Positions 17,846 through 26,710 of a stretch of DNA of 64,000 bases are shown one piece after another. The translations under genes and the position numbers were made by a program. Below the pieces are notes generated by a model. That model worked only from the letters and a program-made list of their open reading frames with translations. It did no database searches and was not told where the DNA came from. The stretch is from Pseudorhodobacter wandonensis (GTDB lineage: Bacteria; Pseudomonadota; Alphaproteobacteria; Rhodobacterales; Rhodobacteraceae), in assembly GCF_001202035.1 (NCBI RefSeq), contig NZ_LGHT01000026.1, forward strand, positions 248,001 through 312,000. Reading direction: 5' to 3'. The stretch's first letter is position 1. Every line of letters starts with the position of its first letter.

Positions 17846-18616
17846 ATGCCGAGATATGCTTTGAAAATTGAATACGAGGGCGGGCCATTCAATGGCTGGC
17901 AACGCCAATCCGAAGGGCAGCTCACGGTTCAGGGCGCGATTGAGGCTGCACTGGCACGGCTGGAACCCGGCCCGCACACCATTGCCGCAGCAGGCCGCAC
18001 CGATGCAGGCGTACACGGGCTGGGGCAAGTCGCGCATTGCGACTTGACCAAAGATTGGGATCCGTTCCGGCTGACCGGCGCGCTGAACGCCCACCTGCGC
18101 CCTCTGCCCGTTTCAGTCGTGGCTTGCGCGATGGTCGCGGACGCGTTTCACGCACGGTTTTCGGCACAAGAGCGGCGCTATCTTTTCCGTTTGGTCACCC
18201 GCCGCGCACCTGTGACCCATGACCGCGGGTTGGTGTGGCAAGTCAACCATCCGCTGGATGTGCAAGCCATGCGTGAAGGGGCCGCCCATTTGATCGGGCT
18301 GCATGATTTTACCACCTTTCGATCAAGCATGTGCCAATCGGCCTCACCCGTCAAAACTGTCGATGAGATTATGATTGCCGAGCAGGATTACCCGGAAGGC
18401 CGTGAATACTGCTTTCATCTGCGCGCACGGTCGTTTTTGCACAACCAAGTCAGATCGTTTGTCGGAACGCTTGAGCGCGTGGGCGCGGGCGCGTGGCCCG
18501 CTGTGAAAGTGGCCGAGGCTTTGGCCGCAAAAGACCGCGCGGCTTGCGGACCAGTTTGCCCACCGCAAGGGTTATATCTAAGCGGCGTATCCTACCCGCA
18601 AGATCCATTCTTGTGA
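17846..18616 (+). CDS. truA: tRNA pseudouridine(38-40) synthase TruA
   Basis: This 256-residue enzyme isomerises uridines 38-40 of the anticodon arm. The catalytic aspartate lies in [14 protein letters not shown] (Asp53). Other family features are [12 protein letters not shown] near the N-terminus and [15 protein letters not shown] in the C-terminal half. Length is normal. A G-rich hairpin plus GGATATTT element lies directly after it. Confidence 0.93.
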   Translation: MPRYALKIEYEGGPFNGWQRQSEGQLTVQGAIEAALARLEPGPHTIAAAGRTDAGVHGLGQVAHCDLTKDWDPFRLTGALNAHLRPLPVSVVACAMVADAFHARFSAQERRYLFRLVTRRAPVTHDRGLVWQVNHPLDVQAMREGAAHLIGLHDFTTFRSSMCQSASPVKTVDEIMIAEQDYPEGREYCFHLRARSFLHNQVRSFVGTLERVGAGAWPAVKVAEALAAKDRAACGPVCPPQGLYLSGVSYPQDPFL

Positions 18617-18642
18617 GCTTTGCACCCAGCGGCAACGGTTGC

Positions 18643-18710
18643 GGGGGCTGTCTGCCCCCCTTCGCCTGACGGCGAATTCCCCCCGAGGATATTTTTGCCG
18701 AAAAGAAAGC
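18643..18710 (+). repeat. Dispersed hairpin/GGATATTT element, copy A
   Basis: In order: GGGGGC-tgtct-GCCCCC (18643-18659), TTCGCC-tgac-GGCGAA (18661-18676), a C-run, then a 26-base A/T-rich core at 18685-18710 (GAGGATATTT ... GAAAAGAAAGC). The core is exactly reverse-complemented at 18838-18863. The hairpins at the truA 3' end may terminate transcription. Confidence 0.7.
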
Positions 18711-18837
18711 CAAAGAGTCCAGCACCCCATCGGGGATTTCTCCAGCGACGGGGCGCTTTCTCTCCGGGCGGTCATCGGCTTCCCAGCCTGTACCGCAGTT
18801 ACCAATATGACTTGGATTGGTTAAATCTTTCTAAACC

Positions 18838-18909
18838 GCTTTCTTTTCGGCAAAAATATCCTCAGGGGGTGAATTGGCCTTAAGGCCAAGAGGGGGCAGA
18901 ATGCCCCCT
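18838..18909 (-). repeat. Dispersed hairpin/GGATATTT element, copy B
   Basis: This is the same element in reverse. The core at 18838-18863 is the exact reverse complement of copy A. A perfect 16-base palindrome TTGGCCTTAAGGCCAA follows at 18874-18889, then AGGGGGC-agaat-GCCCCCT at 18891-18909. It is oriented as a 3' element for the minus-strand exonuclease gene. Confidence 0.7.
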
Positions 18910-18929
18910 ACTTTGCTTTTTACCCGAAC

Positions 18930-21017
18930 CTAATTCAAATCTTTTAGCAAACGGCCGTGGCGGCGGATTTCTGTCAAAACCGCACCAAAACTACGTAGCC
19001 CACGTCCCTCAAGCATCGGCAACAGCTTTAAGAATGCGTCCGCGGTGGCCACGCTATCGCCAATCGCAGTGTGGCGCGCCTCTTCGGGGATGGTAATCGA
19101 CAGACGGTGGGTTAGCGCGTCGAGGCTGTGCTCTTCGTGCTGGCCAAAGATCACAGCCGAGAGCAGGACGGTATCAAGGATTGGATTGTCAAAGCGCGCG
19201 CCGATCGCGGGTTCATGGCGGCGCAGGAATTCCATGTCAAAGGGGGCGTTATGGGCGATCAGCACTGCCCCTTCGGCAAACTTGTGGAAAGCACGGCCAA
19301 CGATTGCAATATCGGGGGCGTCTGCGACCATGGCTTCGGTAATCCCATGCACCACAGTGGACGCAGCCGGAATAGGGCGGCCCGGATTGACCAAACTGTC
19401 AAACACTTCGGCCTCGACACGTTTGCCGTTGACGATGCGCACAGCTGCAATTTGGACGATTTCATCCCCCTGACCGGGCAACAGCCCTGTCGTTTCGGTA
19501 TCGAAAACAACATAGGTCAGATCGGCCAGGGCTTGTTCGGCAACTGCGGCATTGCGCTCCTTGCCCAGCAGATCGAAGTCATAAACCACAGCACGGGCGA
19601 TGGGTATCGGCCTTGGACCACTTCGCCGCGCTATGCGGACGGGCAAGCAAATGGCTTGGCGACCATCAGGCAAATCTTCGGGCCATATGTCGGTCGCATG
19701 GCTGGTCAGCACGCTGTGGCCCGTCACCCCCGGCACATCGTCATCCAGCCCCGCCTCCATCCATTGTTCAAGATCGCCAACCCGAAGGGGCGCGCCTTGC
19801 CAGCAAAGGCGCAACAGGGCATCCGTACTGTCTTCTTCGACCGTCAACTCAAATTTGTTGATATTCAGCAGCTTGGCAGCGCGCATCCCGACAAAGGCCA
19901 GAAGTGACACCATTTCGAACCCGTCGCAGCGCAGCAAAAGCGGCACATCTTGGGCGGCCAGTTCCAGCCCGCCTGCCTCAAATCTGGCGCGCAAACCATC
20001 GGTCAGGTCGGTGATGCGCAAGGGCGATCGTGGCACCAGTTCGGCCTGCCCTTCATCCTTGCGCTTGGCAAGCTCGGCGATGGCCTTGCTTAGCCCGTCT
20101 GCTTCTTGGCGCAGGGCCGCATCCATCGCGGGCGGTGTGCTGCTGCCTTCGGGCAGCACAGCCAGCAACGCCCGCAGGTTGGCAGCCGGGCGTCGCACAC
20201 GGTCAAGCACCTCGGCCAATAGTGCCTCGCGCTTGGTATGGGCGGCCAAATCGGCGGTAACGTCGCGCAAGGTTAGCACATAACCGGCTACCCCAGTTTC
20301 ATTGGGCAGCAACCGCATACGGGCGGCCAAAATCTGACCGCCATCGCGGGTGGCGCATAGCAGATCCGAGGCGGCATCAGGATCTTTGGCCTCGGTCAAG
20401 CGGGTGTGCGCATGGCGGATCGGCCCTTCGCGCAAATAATCGAACAGCTTGCGGTCCAACCCCGGCGCCACGCCCTTGGAGGCCTGACCGATCAGATCAA
20501 CCGCCATGCCATTGTAAAACACCAGTTGATGATCTGCCGTACACAAGAGCACCCCCACAGGTACATCCGACAGTAACGCGGCCAGCTTGTTCTTCTCGGC
20601 TGAAAGGCGGGTGGTTTCGCGCGCCACAGCCTCGGCCAGCGCATTGCGGGTTTCTGACAGGCTGTGCGCAGTGGCGCGGGCTGCGGGGGCCAGATCACCC
20701 AGATAGCGCGCGATTTTGGGATCGACCTCGACGCCGACATCGGCATGGGCGCGGGCCCGCAAGGCGCCGGCCAACAGGTCAATCGGTTTGGAGACGTTCA
20801 CATCGAACAAATACCAAATACCCGCCGTCAGCCCCAGCACGCCAAAGCTGCCGATCACACCGCCCTGAACAAAGGCGTTCAGGCTTTCAGGCGCGCCAAG
20901 ACGCTGATACCCCATCATCAACCCAAGACACAGCAACACGACCGCACCAAGGGCCAAGGCGGCAAAGAATAAAAACACGCGCACCCGCAGGCTCAGGCTT
21001 TCAAGGGACAAGCTCAT
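18930..21017 (-). CDS. Membrane sensor-kinase-like protein fused to DnaQ-type 3'-5' exonuclease
   Basis: The protein has 695 residues. Two membrane helices (about 13-36 and 52-72) flank a very short loop. A HAMP-like linker (about 73-145) and a PAS domain (about 146-255) follow. A kinase-like helical part comes next, in which the H-box position reads LDRVRRP with Asp272 where histidine is expected; the ATPase-like part (about 330-465) is poorly conserved. The C-terminal DEDDh exonuclease (about 500-690) is intact: Asp506, Glu508 (DTETTG), Asp594 (NAPFD), His649 and Asp654. A 3'-5' nuclease with sensory input is implied; autokinase activity is doubtful. It is the last gene after a lone receiver, in the acs/symporter cluster. 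Confidence 0.8.
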   Translation of the reverse strand: MSLSLESLSLRVRVFLFFAALALGAVVLLCLGLMMGYQRLGAPESLNAFVQGGVIGSFGVLGLTAGIWYLFDVNVSKPIDLLAGALRARAHADVGVEVDPKIARYLGDLAPAARATAHSLSETRNALAEAVARETTRLSAEKNKLAALLSDVPVGVLLCTADHQLVFYNGMAVDLIGQASKGVAPGLDRKLFDYLREGPIRHAHTRLTEAKDPDAASDLLCATRDGGQILAARMRLLPNETGVAGYVLTLRDVTADLAAHTKREALLAEVLDRVRRPAANLRALLAVLPEGSSTPPAMDAALRQEADGLSKAIAELAKRKDEGQAELVPRSPLRITDLTDGLRARFEAGGLELAAQDVPLLLRCDGFEMVSLLAFVGMRAAKLLNINKFELTVEEDSTDALLRLCWQGAPLRVGDLEQWMEAGLDDDVPGVTGHSVLTSHATDIWPEDLPDGRQAICLPVRIARRSGPRPIPIARAVVYDFDLLGKERNAAVAEQALADLTYVVFDTETTGLLPGQGDEIVQIAAVRIVNGKRVEAEVFDSLVNPGRPIPAASTVVHGITEAMVADAPDIAIVGRAFHKFAEGAVLIAHNAPFDMEFLRRHEPAIGARFDNPILDTVLLSAVIFGQHEEHSLDALTHRLSITIPEEARHTAIGDSVATADAFLKLLPMLEGRGLRSFGAVLTEIRRHGRLLKDLN

Positions 21018-21089
21018 ATCAGCCCCCTTTGCGCTTTGGGTTCTGGCGGTTTTCTTTGCATCCTGCAGCCCCTCCGCTATTCAATGCCT

Positions 21090-21476
21090 TCAGCCCTCAA
21101 TCAGGCGGCGCACTTCCGATCTTAATTCGGCCAGCTCGAACGGTTTTGAAATGAACCCGTCTGCCCCCAGCGCAAGGCCCTTTTTGCGCTCAATCGCCGA
21201 GCCTCGGGCGGTCATCATCAGGATTTTGATACTGGCCAAGTCGGGATCAAGCTGCATGGCCTGGCAAATCTCATACCCCGACATTTCGGGCAGCATCACA
21301 TCCAACAGCACCAAATCGGGGCGCATTGCACGAATGCGGGCCAGCGCTTCGCCGCCATTGGCAACGCGATCATGGGAATAGCCTTCGCGGGTCAGCAGAT
21401 AGTCAAGCGCGAGCGCAATGTTATCCTCATCTTCGACCACCATGATTTTTGGCTTGGGTCCTTGATCGGTCGGCAT
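21090..21476 (-). CDS. Single-domain response regulator (receiver only)
   Basis: This 128-residue CheY-like receiver has acidic pocket VVEDED at 13-18, phospho-acceptor Asp in LVLLDVMLPEMSG, a Thr in MMTARG, and Lys in GFISKPFEL. There is no output domain, so it would act by protein contact or in a phosphorelay. It lies 72 bases upstream of the sensor-exonuclease gene and four bases after the preceding membrane-protein gene. Its kinase partner is not obvious because the neighbouring kinase-like protein lacks the phosphorylatable histidine. Confidence 0.88.
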   Translation of the reverse strand: MPTDQGPKPKIMVVEDEDNIALALDYLLTREGYSHDRVANGGEALARIRAMRPDLVLLDVMLPEMSGYEICQAMQLDPDLASIKILMMTARGSAIERKKGLALGADGFISKPFELAELRSEVRRLIEG

Positions 21477-21480
21477 GGTT

Positions 21481-22002
21481 TTACCCTTCCTGACATGCGG
21501 CGCGTTGCAATTCGTCCTCTTTGCCTGCCTCTGCCCAAGTGCCGCCCGTCAGCGTCCCATCAGGTGCAAAGACTGTACCATCAACCAGATCGGCGCGGCG
21601 GCCATTGGCGCAATCGAATGCTATCGGCACCCGCTGCGTGGCGACCCAACGCTGCACCAGCATCACATCGGCGCGGCGAAACGCGCTGTTTTCCATGCTT
21701 TTGACCATGCCAGTCCGGTCTAGCGCCGCAAAACGGGTCGAAACCGGGAAAACATAGGTCCACGGACGATACAGCACTTTGTCAGTCGGCGAGGACAGTA
21801 TCACCACATCCGACGGCAGCGCACCTGTTGCGCGGTCGTACCATGTATACTCGTTCCAGATCGAAAACAGCAGCATGCCTGCGCCAACTGCCGCCGGAAG
21901 CATCCATTTTGGCAAGCGCCCGCCAGACAGATGCCGCGCGATGACCACAAGGCCGAAAAGCCCCGCCCCTGCGCCAAGTGTTCCGATCAGATCCATCAAC
22001 AT
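21481..22002 (-). CDS. Membrane-anchored hypothetical protein
   Basis: This 173-residue protein has two N-terminal hydrophobic segments (IGTLGAGAGLFGLVVIA and WMLPAAVGAGMLLFSIW), then a soluble part containing YTWYDRATGALPSDVVILSS. No enzyme motif is recognised. ATG 22002 follows the stop of the cNMP/CBS gene by 13 bases; ATG 21996 is an alternative. No good Shine-Dalgarno is visible, suggesting translational coupling. Its position suggests a role in the same signalling/transport unit. Confidence 0.6.
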   Translation of the reverse strand: MLMDLIGTLGAGAGLFGLVVIARHLSGGRLPKWMLPAAVGAGMLLFSIWNEYTWYDRATGALPSDVVILSSPTDKVLYRPWTYVFPVSTRFAALDRTGMVKSMENSAFRRADVMLVQRWVATQRVPIAFDCANGRRADLVDGTVFAPDGTLTGGTWAEAGKEDELQRAACQEG

Positions 22003-22015
22003 AAGACATTTGCTT

Positions 22016-23839
22016 TCATGAGCGGGCACCCCGTGCCGAGCCAACAGCCGATTGCATGGTGCGTACCACCACAAACGCATCACGCAGGTGCGAGCGTTCA
22101 AAATCGGACAAGTCAGAGGGTGCCATAAAGTTATCAGGTTTACGGCCAGACCGGACCAACCGCGCTTGGTTTTCCAGCCGGATTTCGGCGATCATATCAT
22201 AGGCCTCAATCAGATCACGTGCGCCGGAAACTGAAATCACGCCCGCATCCTCGGCCGCCAGCAGGCGCGCGCGGGTGTTGACGGCGGTCAGTTTGCCGAT
22301 CAGCGCATAAACGCGGCCAAGGTCGGTTACGGGCACCACACCACTGTGTTTCAGGTCGATATGGTTCTTATGCTCGCCAGAACGGATGGTGGCAAAGCCG
22401 CGCAACAGGCCAAGCGGCGGCGAATGCGTCAGACTGTTCGAAATCATATGTGCGACAAAAATCGAGTTTTTCGACGCCATTTGCAGCGTTTCATCCTGCA
22501 AATCACGGAACAGGCTGGCCGCCCCGCCGATGGGGCGCAAGTCAAACATCACGCTTGCCAGCATTTGTGCCGTTGGGTCGGGCGTCGCCACCCATTTGCG
22601 GAAATATTCGCGCCAGACCCGCACAGGTTGGCACCAGGTCGGGTTGGTCGCCATCATATCGCCGGGGCAATAGAAATAACCGACCGCATCCAGCCCATCG
22701 CTGACAAATTTGGCCAGTGCCGCAAAATAGGGCATATCAGCCCCGGTCACGCTGTCATCCAGCATCAGGCAATTGTCCTGATCTGACACGCCGGTTTGTT
22801 CCTGCCGACCTTGGCTGCCGCAAGCCAGCCACAGGTAGGGCACTGGCGGCGCGCCAAGCTCGGCCTCGGCCAGTTTTAGCAGGCGGCGGGTAACGGTGTC
22901 GGCGATGTCGGTGATAAGGCGTGTCACCACCTCATGCGCGTTATGGCTGCCGACCAGCTGCACCAAAAGCGCCGGAATGCGGGCGGTGACGGCGGCCATT
23001 TCGGCCACGGTCTCGGCAGTTGCTGCATCGCGCACAAGGCTGGCCGAAGAAACGGCGGCAAAGCGGGTCAGGTCGGTCTGCGTGACCATGCCAACCAAAC
23101 GCGTGCCCTCGACGACCGGCAAATGGCCAATACGGCGTTCCAGCATGATATGCAGGATGTCCGAGCCCAGATCTTCGGGGGTCAGCGTGACCGGTTCGCG
23201 CGTCATAATGCCCGCCACAGGGCTGCCAGGGTCCAGACCGATGGCCAGCACTTTGTTGGTCATGTCGCGGGTGGTGACGATGCCTTGAAAAACCCCATCC
23301 TCAACCACGCCAAGGCTGGAGACATGGGCATCGCGCATTTTGGCGGCGGCCGTGCGGATCGGCTCATCCGGCCCGATGGTAACCGGCTTGCGCGCCATCA
23401 GGTCGGCAACTTTTTGGGTGGTCAGATCGGCTGTACGCGCCTCTGACGAGCGGCCACGGCTAAAAAAGCGGGCAAAGGCTGGGGAATTGGCGATCAGACG
23501 TTTGAAATCCGGCGTTGGCAGCATCAGCGCAACGGTCTCTTCGGTCGCCTTTGCAGTGGTGACGGCCAAACCGTCGCGCAACAGGCCACGCTCGCCAAAC
23601 GAATTCCGAGGACCGAGCAGCGATACAAGCCCACCCGAAGGTTCCAGCACCTCAACCGAGCCGCGCTTGACCAGAAAGATGCCGTTCAGGGGATGGCCGG
23701 TGTGGTAAATCTCATCTCCAGCAGCATATTCGCGGCGTTCAAACACGCCCGCAACCTGCGCCAGATCATCCTTTGACAACGTGTCATAAGGGTGGACGGT
23801 TTCCAGAAAGCTGATGATAGCCGCGTTGGGCAAAGTCAT
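22016..23839 (-). CDS. cNMP-binding / CBS pair / DUF294 nucleotidyltransferase-like protein
   Basis: This 607-residue soluble regulator has a cyclic-nucleotide-binding domain at about 10-130 (RREYAAGDEIYHTGHPLNG), two CBS motifs at about 145-265 (MARKPVTIGPDEPIRTAAA; MTREPVTLTPEDLGSDIL), a DUF294 nucleotidyltransferase-like domain at about 285-430 with GSQGRQEQTGVSDQDN, and a DUF294 C-terminal helical domain. It resembles GlnD-type uridylyltransferase folds. In many bacteria such proteins accompany VC_2705-type acetate/solute symporters and DnaQ-like exonucleases. ATG 23839 has GAAGGA about ten bases upstream; an in-frame GTG at 23857 lacks a ribosome site. Confidence 0.85.
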   Translation of the reverse strand: MTLPNAAIISFLETVHPYDTLSKDDLAQVAGVFERREYAAGDEIYHTGHPLNGIFLVKRGSVEVLEPSGGLVSLLGPRNSFGERGLLRDGLAVTTAKATEETVALMLPTPDFKRLIANSPAFARFFSRGRSSEARTADLTTQKVADLMARKPVTIGPDEPIRTAAAKMRDAHVSSLGVVEDGVFQGIVTTRDMTNKVLAIGLDPGSPVAGIMTREPVTLTPEDLGSDILHIMLERRIGHLPVVEGTRLVGMVTQTDLTRFAAVSSASLVRDAATAETVAEMAAVTARIPALLVQLVGSHNAHEVVTRLITDIADTVTRRLLKLAEAELGAPPVPYLWLACGSQGRQEQTGVSDQDNCLMLDDSVTGADMPYFAALAKFVSDGLDAVGYFYCPGDMMATNPTWCQPVRVWREYFRKWVATPDPTAQMLASVMFDLRPIGGAASLFRDLQDETLQMASKNSIFVAHMISNSLTHSPPLGLLRGFATIRSGEHKNHIDLKHSGVVPVTDLGRVYALIGKLTAVNTRARLLAAEDAGVISVSGARDLIEAYDMIAEIRLENQARLVRSGRKPDNFMAPSDLSDFERSHLRDAFVVVRTMQSAVGSARGARS

Positions 23840-23868
23840 TTTTCGGTCGTCCTTCACAGAAAAGGAAT

Positions 23869-23893
23869 GCCCCCCGGTGCAACACCGGAGGGC
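23869..23893 (-). terminator. Hairpin between the symporter and cNMP/CBS genes
   Basis: GCCC-x-CCGGTG-caa-CACCGG-x-GGGC (one mismatch) lies 10 bases after the symporter stop. Read on the minus strand it is followed by ATTCCTTTTCTG. It may reduce read-through into the downstream regulatory genes. Confidence 0.6.
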
Positions 23894-23902
23894 AAAGTGG
23901 TT

Positions 23903-25690
23903 TTAGTGACCGGTTGCAGCGCCTGCACCTTTAGGGATGCGGATGCTTTCTACCAAGTCCTGGATATGTGCCGGCGGTGCTTTGGTCGCGCCAGACACAA
24001 GGTAAGCCACCCCAAAGTTCACCAAAGCACCGATTGCACCGAAGGATGTCGATTTGATCGACAGCAACAGTGGGTTGGCGTCAGTAAAGCTGTTGGTATC
24101 CGGAATAAAGAACCAGCCTTTGTGCAAGAAGATGTACACAATGGTGATCGTCAAACCAGACAACATACCTGCCACAGCACCCGTGTTGTTGATGCGCTTC
24201 GAGAAGATGCCCATCATCAGCGCCGGGAAGATCGACGATGCTGCCAGACCAAAGGCAAGTGCCACGGTTTGTGCCGCAAAGCCCGGAGGGTTAAGGCCAA
24301 GGTATGTCGCCACACAGATGGCGACGCCCATCGAGATACGCGCAGCCAACAGCTCGCCTTTTTCCGAGATGCTCGGGTTCAACTGACCTTTGATCAAGTC
24401 ATGGCTGATCGCCGACGAGATCGCAAGCAGCAGGCCCGCAGCGGTAGACAAAGCAGCCGCAAGACCACCGGCAGCCACCAGGGCGATAACCCAACCTGGC
24501 AAGTTGGCGATTTCAGGATTGGCCAGAACCATGATGTCGTTGTTCACGGTCAACTCGTTGCCGGTCCAGCCTTTCGCCGCTGCTGCAGCGTTGAACGCCT
24601 CGTCTTTGGACTTATCGTTATAGTACTGGATCTTGCCGTCGCCGTTTTTGTCTTCGAACTTCAACAGGCCGGTTTGTTCCCAGTTTTCCATCCACTGCAA
24701 TTCAGGCTTGTTTGCAATGTCTTCCAAAGCAACTGCTTCGCCGGATGTCCCGTTTGGCCACATAGTTGTGGTCAGGTTCAGACGGCCCATTGCGCCAACA
24801 GCTGGGGCAACAGTGTAAAGCAACGCAATGAACACCAGCGCCCAGCCAGCCGACGAACGGGCGTCAGCCACTTTTGGCACGGTAAAGAAGCGAACGATAA
24901 CGTGGGGCAGACCCGCAGTACCGATCATCAGCGACACGGTGAACAAGAACATGTTCAGGGTTGTGTCATGCGCTTCGGTATAGCTGGCAAAGCCCAACTC
25001 CTGAATGATCTCATTCAGCTTTTGCAACAAAGGCATGCCCGAAGCAGTATGCTCGGAGAACAGGCCAACCGGCGGCAAGATCTGCCCAGTCAGTTGCAGA
25101 GAGATGAAAACGGCCGGAATTGTATAGGCCAGGATCAAAACAACATATTGTGCAACCTGCGTATAGGTAATGCCTTTCATGCCGCCAAGAACAGCGTAGA
25201 AGAACACAACCGCCGCACCGATCAGCAAACCGGTCGAGCTTGACACGCCCAAAAAGCGCGAGAAGGCAACGCCAACGCCGGTCATCTGGCCGATAACATA
25301 GGTTACCGAAGCGATGATCAGGCAGATAACAGCAACCATACGTGCCGAAGGGCTGTAGAAACGGTCGCCGATAAATTCCGGCACAGTGAACTTGCCGAAT
25401 TTACGCAGGTAAGGTGCCAGCAACATCGCCAGCAGAACATAGCCGCCGGTCCAGCCCATCAGATAGGCCGAAGAATCGTAGCCGCCGAACGAGATAAGAC
25501 CCGCCATCGAGATGAAAGACGCGGCCGACATCCAGTCAGCGCCTGTGGCCATACCGTTCAGAACGGGGTGAACACCGCCGCCAGCCGCATAGAATTCAGC
25601 GGTCGAACCCGCACGGGCCCAGATCGCGATACCGAAGTACAGCGCGAAAGACGCACCGACCACGATAAGGTTAAGAGTAAACTGATCCAT
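23903..25690 (-). CDS. Sodium:solute symporter large subunit (VC_2705/ActP-like)
   Basis: This 595-residue transporter of the SSS family has about 13 membrane helices. ADWMSAASFISMAG, SGLTITIVYIFL and SSAISHDLI are typical. The family imports acetate or other monocarboxylates with Na+. Between helices at about residues 300-395 it carries a long periplasmic/cytosolic insert with an EF-hand-like loop DKNGDGKIQYYN. The DUF4212 small subunit lies just upstream and acs further upstream, supporting acetate as substrate. The gap to DUF4212 is 15 bases. Confidence 0.87.
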   Translation of the reverse strand: MDQFTLNLIVVGASFALYFGIAIWARAGSTAEFYAAGGGVHPVLNGMATGADWMSAASFISMAGLISFGGYDSSAYLMGWTGGYVLLAMLLAPYLRKFGKFTVPEFIGDRFYSPSARMVAVICLIIASVTYVIGQMTGVGVAFSRFLGVSSSTGLLIGAAVVFFYAVLGGMKGITYTQVAQYVVLILAYTIPAVFISLQLTGQILPPVGLFSEHTASGMPLLQKLNEIIQELGFASYTEAHDTTLNMFLFTVSLMIGTAGLPHVIVRFFTVPKVADARSSAGWALVFIALLYTVAPAVGAMGRLNLTTTMWPNGTSGEAVALEDIANKPELQWMENWEQTGLLKFEDKNGDGKIQYYNDKSKDEAFNAAAAAKGWTGNELTVNNDIMVLANPEIANLPGWVIALVAAGGLAAALSTAAGLLLAISSAISHDLIKGQLNPSISEKGELLAARISMGVAICVATYLGLNPPGFAAQTVALAFGLAASSIFPALMMGIFSKRINNTGAVAGMLSGLTITIVYIFLHKGWFFIPDTNSFTDANPLLLSIKSTSFGAIGALVNFGVAYLVSGATKAPPAHIQDLVESIRIPKGAGAATGH

Positions 25691-25705
25691 GTTCTCTGCT
25701 TTCCC

Positions 25706-25963
25706 TTATTCTTCCACGCCGTATTCGGCGTCGATTTTACCCATCTTCCAAGCGTAGAAGAAAATCAGCACGAGAAAGACCAGAATGGACCCTTGCTGTG
25801 CAAACCAGAAACCGAGGTCCGTGCCCCCGATTGCGATACCCGAAAGCATTGGACGCAGAAGAATACCAAAGCCGAATGAGCACATGAACCAGATGACCAA
25901 GCTGATGCTGATGATCCGGATGTTTGCAGCCCAATAGGCGTTGGACGATGATTTGTCCGCCAT
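25706..25963 (-). CDS. Symporter small subunit (DUF4212, TIGR03647)
   Basis: This 85-residue protein has two membrane helices (IRIISISLVIWFMCSFGFGIL and GSILVFLVLIFFYAWKMG) and ends GKIDAEYGVEE, as expected for the DUF4212 partner of VC_2705-type symporters. ATG 25963 has GGGAG nine bases upstream. A 12-codon longer frame is possible but lacks a ribosome site. Confidence 0.85.
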   Translation of the reverse strand: MADKSSSNAYWAANIRIISISLVIWFMCSFGFGILLRPMLSGIAIGGTDLGFWFAQQGSILVFLVLIFFYAWKMGKIDAEYGVEE

Positions 25964-26026
25964 TTGCGTAACTCCCTTTTTTGTTCCCTCAACCGCCACT
26001 CCAGCACAGAGAGGCAGCCCTTCCCC

Positions 26027-26707
26027 TTACGCCATCACCCGCGCCACGGCGGCCTGCATTGCGGTTGCGACCTCTGCGATATTCGCCATCGCATCGACCG
26101 TCTCCAAAACACCAAGGCCTTTGTAATAGGTGATAAGCGGTGCCGTCTGGGCGTGATACGCAGCAAGCCGCGCCCCCGCCGTTTCGGCATTGTCGTCGGC
26201 ACGGCGTTTGAAATCCGTGCCGCCGCATTTGTCGCAAACCCCGGCTTTGGCCGGCTGTTTGAATGCATCATGATAGCCTTCGCCACAGGTGGCGCAGGTA
26301 TAGCGGCCCGCAACGCGGGCAATCATCGGTGCGTCCTCGACTTCCATCGAGATCACCGAATTCACGCGCTGACCGGTGCTTTTCAGCAAACCATCAAGCG
26401 CCTCGGCCTGCCCTGCGGTGCGGGGAAAGCCGTCCAAAATCACACCTTTACGGGTATCAGGGTCGGCCATGCGGTCCTTCAGGATCGCCAGCACGATGTC
26501 ATCCGAAACAAGACCGCCCGCCGACATCACTGCTTTGGCTTGCTTGCCCGCCTCGGTGCCCGCGGCCACTGCGGCACGCAGCAGGTCGCCCGTAGACAGC
26601 TGCACAAAGCCAAAGGTTTCCTCCAGCATTCTGGCTTGGGTGCCTTTGCCGGCCCCCGGGGGGCCAAGCAAAATAAGAACTGCCGGGTTGGTAGTTGCGT
26701 CAGCCAT
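26027..26707 (-). CDS. adk: Adenylate kinase
   Basis: This 226-residue enzyme equilibrates ATP + AMP with 2 ADP. The P-loop is LLGPPGAGKGTQA (about 13-25) and GFPRTAGQAEAL is the NMP-site segment. The long LID has four cysteines (YTCATCGEG...VCDKCGG), indicating a structural Zn. The gene is inserted between acs and the acetate symporter genes; this makes sense because acetyl-CoA synthetase releases AMP. It starts four bases after the acs stop. Confidence 0.93.
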   Translation of the reverse strand: MADATTNPAVLILLGPPGAGKGTQARMLEETFGFVQLSTGDLLRAAVAAGTEAGKQAKAVMSAGGLVSDDIVLAILKDRMADPDTRKGVILDGFPRTAGQAEALDGLLKSTGQRVNSVISMEVEDAPMIARVAGRYTCATCGEGYHDAFKQPAKAGVCDKCGGTDFKRRADDNAETAGARLAAYHAQTAPLITYYKGLGVLETVDAMANIAEVATAMQAAVARVMA

Positions 26708-26710
26708 GCG

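Larger units (their letters stand above)
18617..18929. other. Convergent intergenic gap with paired repeat elements
   Basis: This 313-bp gap between truA and the exonuclease gene has no supported gene. It contains two copies of the dispersed hairpin/GGATATTT element in opposite orientation (18643-18710 and 18838-18909), listed separately, with about 127 bp of unremarkable sequence between them. Confidence 0.7.
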
